From contig NMRA01001023.1 of assembly GCA_002633005.1 (NCBI GenBank), positions 1-64,000 on the forward strand: 64,000 nt of DNA, written 5' to 3'. Shown piece by piece: positions 23,869 through 34,750 of the stretch. How positions within the stretch are numbered: the first letter of the stretch is position 1; each line of letters opens with the position of its first letter. Below the pieces are notes generated by a model. That model was given only the letters and a program-made list of their open reading frames with translations, was not told the DNA's origin and did no database searches. A program made the translations under genes and the position numbers. The DNA is from Phoronis australis. Its lineage: Eukaryota > Phoronida > Phoronidae.

Positions 23869-24565
23869 GGTTCCTACAGCTTACCTAAAACCACGGTGCA
23901 CATTCAGCCACCAGGGTCGCTGCCATCCTTCCTGGAGAGCGGCGATTATCAAGTGAAAGTAAACCTGATGCAGAAAGGAACACGAGTGGGCTGCTATGAA
24001 GTGCAGGCATCCCTGGCTTGATTCCTTCATTTGCGGGGCCATTTGCATGTACATCTACACCACTGCTTCATCATAGATACTCATATCTATAATCTATGGC
24101 TTCATAATACTCCTCTCTTTAGGTACTTAACGGATAATATCTTCTTAAAACTGCTTTGAGGTGATGATGTGGTAACGTTTATATAGTCCATAGGACAGAA
24201 GTTGGTGTAAAGAGGTCAGTGGATTTTGGCAATGATGTTTCCCTTGTCCATCTAATTGTACAATTCCATAGCATCAATGTTTCATGTCCGCGAAGGATCA
24301 CTGTCTTACTCAGTTCGGTAACTTGCCCACGGTTTGTAATATTCCCAGATTACAAAAGTGAGTGTGCTGGCACTTCATCGCCTAATCTCAACACAGGGTT
24401 TTAAGGGATTTTAGGGATTATGGAAAATTACCTGTGTCACCATACTAAAACTCTTAGTTTTGACCTTGGACCGTACCAACACGCACGTAACGTCGTCACT
24501 ACGACAAACATGTAGCAACACCTTCGACGATTCATCTGGGAAAATACAGAAACGTACAAAGATAG

Positions 24566-24933
24566 AAACTGAAATAAAAACATCGTAGGCCTATGGGTTG
24601 ATGACAAATGTTTTCGGACTCCTTGCTTTCGAGGGACGTATCCATTCATTTTGAGCCTCACACGTTTTTTATAGTTACTGTTTGCCTAAATATTGAAACC
24701 AAAAACTAAACGATTCAGTGAAATATATTTCAGTCACGTGTTGTGGTAGTCATGTACCACTGATTATTTCATGGCTCACAGTGCTATTTTACTATTACGG
24801 AACTCTTAGATAAATATGTCCCCGTGTTATCGTTATAGGGCTAGTAATGTGTCTCTTGAAATTTTAATTAATTTTTTATTGTTGTCGATAATCTGTGACC
24901 AGAGGAAAAACGTCTGTCCTTCGGCGTTTTACA
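24566..24933. repeat. Start of the right-hand copy of the locus (matches 1-373)
   Basis: This segment repeats the window's first 373 bases with scattered single-base changes and then stops at a single N at 24934. After the N the sequence jumps back to a copy of 23384 onward instead of continuing as at 374. Confidence 0.85.
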
Positions 24934-24934
24934 C
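24934..24934. other. Single-N contig join
   Basis: An isolated N; the bases to its right (24935-25820) repeat 23384-24290 nearly exactly, including GM2A exon 4. This is typical of two overlapping contigs placed in series. Confidence 0.85.
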
Positions 24935-25393
24935 NTCGATTTCGATTTCGTGTTCAAAGATAAACCTCGGACTCAGGTTGTATGCAAACTCCACTCGTCC
25001 AAATTCGTTTTTACAGAAAATTACAAGCGATGTTGATATATGACTTCGAGTTCATTAAAACCTTCCTCGAACGGATATTCTGGTTGTATTTTTGAATAGA
25101 AGGAAGCACGATTTAAACACTCATTAAATTATATGTGCGCCATATCATGTGCCTTACCACTGAACACGCGTGTAACTTCTAACGTTTCCGCGATTATCTT
25201 CGGTCTACAGAACGCAGCCCGGCCACCGGCGAAAATTCGGATGTGCCTAGTAACTTTGAATGAACTGAGTGCTGCGACGTAAAGGAAAGTCAGACAATAA
25301 GCGTCCATTACATTTGACAATTCATGATGTGATGTTTTATGAGCTAAATTTTCATAATGCCGTTCAAGTTAGACATTGCGTTTGTCATTTCAG

Positions 25394-25546
25394 GGTTCCT
25401 ACAGCTTACCTAAAACCACGGTGCACATTCAGCCACCAGGGTCGCTGCCGTCCTTCCTGGAGAGCGGCGATTATCAAGTGAAAGTAAACCTGATGCAGAA
25501 AGGAACACGAGTGGGCTGCTATGAAGTGCAGGCATCCCTGGCTTGA
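25394..25546 (+). pseudogene. Second copy of exon 4 of the broken GM2A paralogue
   Basis: The exon has the same acceptor (TTTCAG), length (153) and stop as 23869-24021, and an identical protein apart from a silent CCA/CCG change. No exon 1-3 lies between the two copies, so it cannot be a separate gene. It is best read as the other haplotype of the same exon, or as a tail of an exon-only duplication. Confidence 0.75.
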
Positions 25547-26933
25547 TTTCTTCATTTGCGGGGCCATTTGCATGTACATCTACACCACTGCTTCATCATA
25601 GATACTCATATCTATAATCCATGGCTTCATAATACTCCTCCCTTTAGGTACTTAACGGATAATATCTTCTTAAAACTGCTTTGAGGTGATGATGTGGTAA
25701 CATTTATATAGTCCATAGGACAGAAGTTGGTGTAAAGAGGTCAGTGGATTTTGGCAATGATGTTTCCCTTGTCCATCTAATTGTACAATTTCCATAGCAT
25801 CAATGTTTCATGTCCGCCAGTGGTTTGAAGACTTCTCTCCAAAGCTTCCATCGATAGAATAAAGCGTGTTACACATCTTATGTTCTCTTCTTTTGTGACT
25901 TTAAAAATCACTTAAACATATGTTATCATAACCCGCATTCCAAGGAATGTGCATATGGTTCAATTTTATGCGCGTGCTCATGAAAAAAAATTCAAATTAC
26001 TTATCACAGTGCAACAGAAGAAACCTGATCGTTGTCACCATGCGCTAATTGACATTAACGAGACTGACCTCACACAAGATCCTAATAACAATTACATGGT
26101 ACCGTCCAATTTGCTGAATCATTTTACACTGCTAGAAAATTTTATAGACTAAAGAACGAAAAGGTTTAACTTGACGTTTGGGTTTTCATTACATGTTTCG
26201 CCTGTCGGTGACAGCACCAGAAACTGGTTATCGCAATGTAGTTGGCGTGGCAGTGCTATGTCAGACTGTCCGAGTTCTTGTACAGTGACATTTATAACTT
26301 GAACTGAATACAGCCGAATAACGTCCACATGAAATTATAGAACAATGTAAAAATTCTTATGATATGGAATTTCGCTTTTTGCTGGACAATTTGGCATGGG
26401 ATACTTACTCTGAAATGTATTGTGAATCTTTTTACACGTGCACGATTTTTATAAAAACATTGTCAATGACGCACACAGTGGTCAAGACAGGCTCGCGAAC
26501 TAACTAGTTAACGTCAAACTAGTGTAAGTGAATCTTTATGTTGAAATACTCAGTATACTCCATTTGGTATATCTCTTTGTATGTGTAATTAGGATTGCTA
26601 AGTAAATCATGAACTAAAACAATGGAATTCAAAGATGGCCCCGGTTCACAATCAGTTTGAAAAGCGGCAAAGCGTGTTTTTGGGAGATTGTTGTCGGTTA
26701 GGATAGGCTTCTTGAAGTTATTAGCTATGATCGAACTTGAAAACAGCAAAATCTGTTGCTTTTTATTTGAAATTGCCGACGTTAGCTTCCAGCAATTCCG
26801 TAAATTGTGAAATTGACGCTGGTGGCTTTCTCAGATGAACACGTACTAAATAGGCTAATCAGTGACTTGTCGTGGATTTACTTGCAAAGCGGCAGACTGG
26901 GACTGTTGAGGTCGTGGATTGAAAAGCTACGGG
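25547..26933. other. 3' flank of the paralogue, no gene seen
   Basis: Matches 24022-24280 up to about 25818 and is single-copy from there to the N at 26934. It carries the AATAAA below. Small open frames here have no recognisable similarity. Confidence 0.5.
25858..25863 (+). terminator. AATAAA polyadenylation signal of the broken paralogue
   Basis: AATAAA lies 312 bases after the exon 4 stop at 25546. The 23869 version diverges before reaching this point, so the signal is visible only in this copy. Confidence 0.4.
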
Positions 26934-26934
26934 N
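26934..26934. other. Single-N contig join
   Basis: An isolated N; to its right TTGGAAGATAGTCATAAC resumes the sequence found at 489 in copy A, skipping 374-488. Confidence 0.85.
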
Positions 26935-27347
26935 TTGGAAGATAGTCATAACTCACTAGGTTATGTTTTGAAAGTTCAACGGGAAACGAAACCATGGACG
27001 TTCTCGCTTAGCACTAAGATTTTTTTACTGAATTACGATTTATCTTGGCTAAACTACAAGTCACGTTTCTGCTAACACCTTTCGTGCGTAGAGGAGAAAC
27101 CTTAATTAATATGTACATGGAGTTGAATAGATAGTGGACAATTAAAACTTTGGTTTGAATGCCTGTGAAATGTAATAAATAAATTGATAATGGTAATTAA
27201 TAAATTCTGTGGTTTACTTGACACGATTGGAAAATGGTTAGTCCGACCGAACACTTCGAGCGTGGAATTAAACCCACCTTCGTGTGTACTGTGGCTTCAC
27301 TAACCTGAGTTTCCTGATTCAATGACTCGTGTCATTTAAGCTGGCAG

Positions 27348-27352
27348 CCAAT
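27348..27352 (+). promoter_or_regulatory. CCAAT box upstream of GM2A copy B
   Basis: Same box and spacing (198 bases before ATG) as in copy A, with one nearby base change (CAGGGCGCG for CAGGACGCG). Confidence 0.35.
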
Positions 27353-27545
27353 CAGGGCGCGAGAACAATCAGCACTGTCATTTTCCCAAATCATCTCCCA
27401 CAAACTTCCGTGTTACCGCGTTCAGTCTAGTCCGGTAACACTTCCTCCTTGAAAATCTGTACATGTTGATCGCTTGGAGGAGCTTCGGTCGTATTAGTCT
27501 TCGGCAACAGTTTGGTCAAGTCGTGTTGACTCGAGCAGTTCAAAA

Positions 27546-30500
27546 ATGTCTCCCGCAACTGTCACCATCATCCTGTTGCTCGGCCTCACTCTGAGTGTTT
27601 TCCATGTCAACGGGTGGTCTAAGGAGTGGATCGACAATCTGGACAGTAAAGGTGACGGCGAAGAAACGGACTTAAAGTCGTTCATCAACATACTCAGCAA
27701 ACCTCGGGTTCTCGACCGGTACAAACTTCATAAAATCGTAAGTATAAGCTAAACGCTTTGCTCCTTTTTTCTGTTTTTGCTCGTGTTTTTTTTTTCTTCT
27801 TTTTTCTTTTTCTGTTCCGGCTCATAGATGCACTCGGAAAATGAAAATGATAGTCAATAGGAGGGCACAGATCTGCTACAAATGAGAAACGGTATCAATT
27901 TTATTTTTTTATGCATTGACAAGAGACCGTCTTCAGGCCCGTAGGAAGGCAAAAATTATTAGTAGCACCAACCTTCGACTTCGCCAACCTACCTCCTTCC
28001 TATCGCTACACCCCCCACCCCGTTCTCTATGTCACCATATTTGTACCGACCCTCCGCGTCCGCCATAGGTGGGTTGGTTGGTAATACCTGAGATGCAGGC
28101 ATCAGGATTTGAGTAACCGTGAACCAACAAGGTATTTAGCGGTATGAAAGCGACTTCAAATATAGAACAGCATGTAAGATAGGGAAATGTATTAAAAAGT
28201 ACTTGAAGCTGTAACCCTATACTGTCCAGTAAAACATGCAGCAATAAGATAAGTTACATTCGAGGAATCATGGCTCGTGTGTATATATAATTAGGAAACA
28301 CGTGATCTCATCATAGACACAGTTCATGGTTTTATAACATATCACAATAGAATAGCCCAATTTGAAACAAATTTTAAAACCGAAACTCAAAAGCCTCAAT
28401 ATAGATTGATGTTAAAACACATCTATGTCTAGCAATAACATTAATTTGCTTACGAAAAATCTAAGTGCTCTAGGTTGTGAATACGTAATTACATTTAGTT
28501 TCGTTATCGTTTTAAGATTTGAGATGCAACATTTTTTATAAATTACTGTACGAATCCGAAACCTTGTGACTGTCACTTAACTTCATACAGTTTGAAAGTT
28601 TAAAGAGTAATATCCTGCTTAGTCACTACCTGAAATAAATTACATACCTGGTTACTCAGCCTCACAAAACATGTTTCGAACCATTTCACATAATGGCAGA
28701 AAATTTCCCACCAAAAAGCACAAAGTTTAGGACCCAGTTGCATAAAAGTTATACGCCCTATAGCAACAATGACGTCGCATTATCACCCGCCACGTTGTTA
28801 TTGTTGAAAACGCACCTGACGTCATGCAACCCAGCCCAGGTCTTATCGGCTAATAAAACTAAGTGTAGAAATGCCATCAAGTTTTATGAGGGTAGACAAC
28901 ATCCTTTCTAAGACTAGGCCATTTCACTGCAGTAGTAGTTGGTTCCCTGAATTCGTTTTGATCATAGCCACCAATCACGGCACATCACGGCAAGGAAAAT
29001 TGACAGACCTTTATGCTGGAGCCGATATCATGATTTCAATGTTTAGGCCGAAAGCAGAAAGAAGCTGCCCAATAATTATTCGGCAAAATGAAATTCGCCA
29101 CGGCAGGTATATTATCGCGGCGAAGTTTTCTTGTTTGCTTGCTTGATTTGTACGCAGGCTATAGAGCCCACATTTTACACCGATTGACCCTAAATTTAGG
29201 CCAAGCAAATAACTCCGCAAAATTCATGATCTTTTGCTTGTGATCAAAATCGGACTCAACATGGCGCTGGAAGACACATTTTTGGTCAATTTGCTTTAGA
29301 GTCATAGGTCTCTCTACTTGTCCTTTGCGAAAGTTTCGGAAAATTGGCATGTGGATGGTGTTAGAGATAATTCTGTATATTACAATCACCAACTTAAAAT
29401 TAGGATGAATTTTGTCAGTTGAAAGATATCATTAAAGAATAACAGTTCGCAACTTTTAGTCCTGTTTATTTTTTACATTATTTTACTATTAATTTTTATT
29501 TTTTTAAAAGTGGCCCGGGCTTCCTCGGAAACTTCATTGCTTATGGCGGCGGTTGATTGAGAACACAAAATGCACAAGTCAAGTGTTACTCATTACGGCG
29601 TCCATTTTAGGTGGTAGTGCACGACCAATAATAAAAATTTATTCAATCCACATTAAAATAAGTTCGAAAACATTTGGAGTAGTGTTCAGTGAGCATTATT
29701 GGAGTTGACGGGTCTGTCATTTGCACCAGTTACTGAGAACAGTCTCCACTGAGCTACAACGGTCTTGTCGTTTTTTCCAAGCTCAAAAACCACCCCTGAA
29801 TCTAAGAAAGGCACACGTTGAGATCTGTTTTGTCATCGAAAATCGCTGCAAGCGAGTGCGTTTGAACTGATAAGTGTTTTGATAAACTTTCACTAAAGAA
29901 AGGTGGCGCGAATCGTGAACACGTGCTTGCCACTTCCCGAAATATNTTCCTCGGAAACTTCATTGCTTATGGCGGCGGTTGATTGAGAACACAAAATGCA
30001 CGAGTCAAGTGTTACTCATTACGGCGTCCATTTTAGGTGATAGAGCACGACCAATAATAAAAATTTATTCAATCCAAATTAAATTAAGTTCGAAAACATT
30101 TGGAGTTGTGTTCAGTGAGCATTATTGGAGTTGACGGGTCTGTCATTTGCACCAGTTACTGAGAACAGTCTCCACTGAGCTACAACGGTCTTGTCGGTTT
30201 TTTCCAAGCTCAAAAACTACGATGACCCCTGAATCTAAGAAAGGCACACGTTGAGATTTGTTTTGTCATCGAAAATCGCTGCAATCGAGTGCGTTTGAAC
30301 TAATAAGTGTTTTGATAAACTTTCACTAAAGAAAGGTGGCGCGAATCGTGAACACGTGCTTGCCACTTCCCGAAATATCACGCGCCTCTCTTTTTGTGGT
30401 ATTCAAGCACAATGATACACGTAGGCTGGGCACATATCACACAGTTGGGCTGCTGTAGTCCTAAGCATTATATTTCACCACTGGTTTGCCAATCGCCATT

Positions 30501-33137
30501 CATATACAATGCACAGTGAGTCACAATAGTAACATAAAATTAAAAGCCGAATGGGGCACGCTAAGTCGTTTTTACTTGGGAGCAGCTCAGCTGAAAAGTG
30601 CATCAATGACTACCGTCCCAAAACGTGTCAAGCGTTGGATTCGGGATTTGGGTAGCGGCGTTTTCCTCTAATCACTACTCAGGTATATTTATGAACGAAA
30701 ACTTCTTCCAAATTCTATTCAAATTCCGCCTATTTATACTCATGGCTTTTTCACCGCGACATTCTAGGAAGACAACCCTCTACTACAGTTCGACTTCAAA
30801 AACTGTGGCTCTTCGAATGACATTCTCCAGATATCCAAAGTCTCCGTGTCTCCAGATCCAGTCAAACTACCCGGAAGCATAACCGTTTCTTTCACAGCAA
30901 AGATTCTACGAAACATCACTGCTCCACTCACCGTAAGTTATGCACGAGTTGCGGTGTCGTCAATGGTACTTGCATTTGCGGGGACTGTGTTAACATGAAC
31001 TATCAATATTTCTTAAAGACATCATTTGCAATATTGCAGCCCTCAAAGTATGTAAATGTCGGTGACCACGTTATTTATTTGTTGTAAACAATTTGATTGT
31101 TGTCTAACTAGTGTTACGACGATCGAGCTAGTTTCATGTTGCGAGTCATATTGCCGTGGCACTGTGCACTGTTTAGGCTACGGGTACTGTTGAGGAGAGT
31201 CCTGTGCAGAAGGCACAATGGAAGAGTGGTCTGCAGAACCATTCGGGACTCGTGCAGGCATTGATATTTTTAAACTAAGAAAAAAGCCTGATAAATTTTA
31301 CAAATTTCAGTTTCATACAAAACGTGATTGAAAGCAGAAGGCACAAAATATGGTTATTGGTTTTCCTGTTCACAAAATTACGTGATATCTGATGTGATGA
31401 ATTTACGACGAGGTTACATTTCTCCTCCAGTACTTGCCTTTGGATACGTTGTACGTCGCTAAGCTTTTCTTTCGTTACTTATAGGCTCAACTCTCGGTAG
31501 AGAAAAAGATCCTCGGGTTTTATTTATCCATTCCGTGTATAAAGAACGTCGGGTCGTGCACCTACAAGGACCTCTGTTCTATGATTCCTATCAAGCCCGG
31601 CCAACAATGTCCGGCATCTTTCCAGAAGTACAAGTTACCCTGCACGTGCCCCTTCCATGCGGTAAGACTCTTTGTGATACAGGCCCCAGTGCCCGGATGC
31701 ATGAAACACCCAAATAGGGACTCAACTATAAGGTCCCCAAGTCTTTTGGGGGTATTTGTGTCTTTATGGACTCACAGATGCAATGTTTTTCTATCATTTC
31801 ATGTTCATTATGAGCCCCTCTTTGATTAATGACATTTTCTAATAATATAACTAAAAACCGAGCCCAGAGTTCATCGAAAATAAATAGAGACTCAGCCCTT
31901 AAATTGAGGGTGTTGCATGAAAAGATCACTACTTATTTTAGATAAATTTGACAATTCACTCTCGATTTGCCAAAGTCAAAAGTTGACTTAGTAATGAAAC
32001 TAGAACAATACAAGAAAGGGCAATCGATGTCTTCAACAATCCAAAAACACGCATTAGATTTAGGGACCATAGTCGAGTCCCTATTGGGGACTGTTTCATG
32101 CAACTGGCCACAGGAGTCTGTTCCACGAACACTTTTTGTTATGTAAAGTATCGCATTCGGCGATAAACTGTTTTTTATTCAACCACAAAACGGTCACAGT
32201 CCGCCACTTTAGAAGTGGAGCAAAACCGTACTCGGCAGGTAAACGGTTAAAGATGGATCACGATCTGTTCAGGAAACTAAAAGATCAAATTAGGCCTTTT
32301 ACTCTCATGAAATTGGTCACACAAAACTCCTTATCATGATAGGATTCTATATTCCCATGCCTAAGAAAATCGAAACCACATAATACTCCCGTGAACGTTT
32401 CAAAGCTCATTTAGGTTGATTAATTTAAAATTGCGAATTCGAATGTGGCGCATGCCAAAAATACGCGTTGACTGTTACTTGAACTGGCAATAAAAATGCA
32501 ATCTTGTCATATTGAGGAAGATTATGAGAGCGATTCAAATTGTACACAAAATGAAGCTTTAAATTAAGCCAGTGTTTGAGGAACAGGAAAGTTTTACCTG
32601 AACTTAGACTCTTGAAAACTCCTTCTACTAGATCTCAGAAAACACAGATGTGAATAGGACTTTCCACCAAAAAACACACCGAGTCCTTCAGTGAAACCAG
32701 TGTCACGGTTTCAGGAGGAAGACAGTCTTTCTGCATGTATTTGAAGACTGACCTCGATTTCACAAAATGACTGGCAGCCTTCGACGAAAATTGAAGACTC
32801 GTAATAAAATCGGATTTTGTGTTTTATACAGTGGTTCTGGTCGAAGCTAATAACTTCATCAGAGGTCTGACCACGTCCATAAAACTGGACAAATTTGATT
32901 GATTTCGTAAACGAAATAACAACCTATCTCTTTATGCGCCTTCGAGTTCATTAATTTTTAACGGAGTGTGCTTCTTGTTTCTAGGGTTCTTACACTGTGC
33001 CTAAGGTCACAATGGAGGTCGGGAAAGTAAAGCTGCCATCCTTCCTTGCGAACGGCGACTACAAAATAAAAGTGAACCTCATGCATAAAGACACGCGGGT
33101 GGGGTGCTACGAAGTGAAGGCATCTCTGGTTATTTAG
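27546..33137 (+). CDS. GM2A: GM2 activator-like protein, copy B (4 exons, intact)
   Basis: Exons by eye: 27546-27737, 30768-30932, 31485-31661 and 32985-33137, all in phase 0 and the same lengths as copy A, giving 228 residues. The protein differs from copy A at two places only that I can see: Phe to Leu at residue 129 (KKILGFY) and Glu to Asp at residue 214 (HKDTRVG). All eight cysteines, the signal peptide and the NIT sequon are kept, so both copies look functional. Intron 1 is longer than in copy A because of extra sequence between about 29186 and 30300, which itself contains a near-perfect internal repeat split by a single N at 29946. Downstream AATAAA at 33331-33336. The near identity to copy A is what two alleles or a very recent duplicate would show. 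Confidence 0.85.
29186..30300. repeat. Copy B-only insertion in GM2A intron 1, internally duplicated
   Basis: Copy A reads straight from ACACCGATTGA to ACTAATAAGTG (about 2782). Copy B has about 1.1 kb between these. Positions 29524-29945 and 29947-30370 repeat each other with few changes, divided by one N, so the true insertion is probably near 0.7 kb. No coding region recognised. Confidence 0.6.
29946..29946. other. Single-N contig join
   Basis: The bases after the N (TTCCTCGGAAACTTCATTGC) restart the sequence seen at 29522, so the same stretch is written twice. Confidence 0.85.
31708..32115. repeat. Dispersed inverted-repeat element in GM2A intron 3 (copy B)
   Basis: Counterpart of 4190-4600, with GTTGCATGAAAAGATC at about 31909 facing GACTGTTTCATGCAAC at about 32088. 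A six-base deletion and several changes separate it from copy A. Confidence 0.45.
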
Positions 33138-33330
33138 TGGCGGGCGCTTTTGAGAAATTCTATAATTTTATATTGCAGCTCCGTCGGTACATACGTGATT
33201 CCCCTAAGTGAACTCACGTCAACATTCTTTAAGGAATGCAACGCTTTTTGTAAAATGTAAAAAGAACGCAACTAAAGAAACTAAAACGAGCTTGTATTTG
33301 TTTACTCATCGCTTGTTCTCTGCGTGTTTA

Positions 33331-33336
33331 AATAAA
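33331..33336 (+). terminator. AATAAA polyadenylation signal, GM2A copy B
   Basis: Same position relative to the stop (194 bases) as in copy A. Confidence 0.5.
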
Positions 33337-34750
33337 CTACGATATCATCACGGTATTCAATCAATAGAATTCAACTGATCTGAACAGGCATGAAACATAA
33401 GAGGGTCGACACATGCAGTAACTAAACAAGATGCAAAACAATATGCACTGAAATGAGTGCAAATACTTTTTCCCGTGGCTCGTTTCCGGCTTACAATTGC
33501 GTCCAAGTCAGTTGGCCGCCATTCGGTGTTCGCTTGGATCGCAAAACCCTAGTAAAATAATGCATTCCTTTAGCGTTATGCAAGATACTGCTCTTACAGG
33601 TTAATCTTTGTTAGATTCTTTTATTAAACATTAACCTGAAACTATTTGCAAGATAGGCCATTAACCCACTTTTTGTTATTCAGAACAGTCGAGATTATAA
33701 ATTTTAACTTTGGTGGATACACGCACAGCAGATCTGGCCAAGAACTGTCACTCTTCTCTCAGAGATCACAGGATAGGCCTATGTCACGTTTAAGGAGGAG
33801 TCAGTCTATGTTATCTCTTCGCACACTTCGTACAGGAATACTATGAAGTAAGTCTTCCATGGCGAATGCTCTTACCGTAGATTCTCAACCCCGCTTATTC
33901 ACTCGATAACCCGGACAGGGAATGTCACAGCTATGTTGATTACTGTTGCACGTCCGATGCGATGGTAAGGCTCACTGGAAAACTAGGGTATAGGTTTGGG
34001 CACTTACGTGTTGGCCAAAATCACCAAGGACAAGTCAGCTATAGTGGGTATTCACATGTGTTGGGTAAAACTTGTAGACTATCGGTCATGAATATGCATT
34101 GTTTTGCCACCCTTGAATATGTACCTGATCAACGGTGAAGCTGCACTGGCAGCCTCTCCTATGACGTGTAAAGACAAATGGATGAGTGCAAATTATCAGT
34201 ACTGTAGCACAAAGGTTAATGTCATGAGGAACGGATCCACAGATGACTGACTAATTTTGCAGCCAAATGAGCTCAAATCTAGCGTTCAGTATTGAAACTG
34301 TCTTTTTTACCTCCAATATGCTTTCAGCTGAGCTGGTCTTGCCAACTTGTTAACCTTTGTCTCAAGGAATAATTGTCAATTCAGAAACTACTTCTCAGAA
34401 ACGAGTTATGACTAATTTTACACTGTGAATGGTCCTAAGCAAGTGCTGTTTTTGTACAAGTTTAAACAAAAGACACATAACAATATATTCAAGAAATAAT
34501 TATTTTTACCAATTTACAAATATTTACAATGAACATTGTGACAGGGAAAGCATATGTTCCAGTGTCACTTACTAAGTGTAAATTTTGTTGAAAACTCTTC
34601 AGAGACTCTGTCACACTGTCATGCCTCCAAAAGAGGCAGCAATGATATCAAATACAGGGTGTGCCAAGACCGGAACACAATTTGACACTGCTGTATTTCT
34701 ATAATGTGTCCATGCTTTTGAAACACTCTCTACTGTTGCCTAGGCGACCA

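Larger units (their letters stand above)
19897..24021 (+). pseudogene. GM2 activator-like paralogue, 5' part missing
   Basis: Three pieces are seen: the last 36 bases of exon 2 (19897-19932, AKILKNITAPLT, donor GTATGA), a full exon 3 (21172-21348, 59 codons, with IPCIDNVGSCTYKDIC and LPCTCPF, donor GTAAGA) and a full exon 4 (23869-24021, GSYSLPKTTVHI to the stop TGA). The last two have the same lengths and phases as copies A and B, but the protein differs at many positions, so this is an older paralogue. Exon 1 (signal peptide) and most of exon 2, including the first cysteine, are absent; the sequence turns into the LINE at 19896. Either the LINE inserted in exon 2 and the left half is in the gap, or the join is an assembly error. 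As it stands no secreted protein could be made. Confidence 0.75.
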
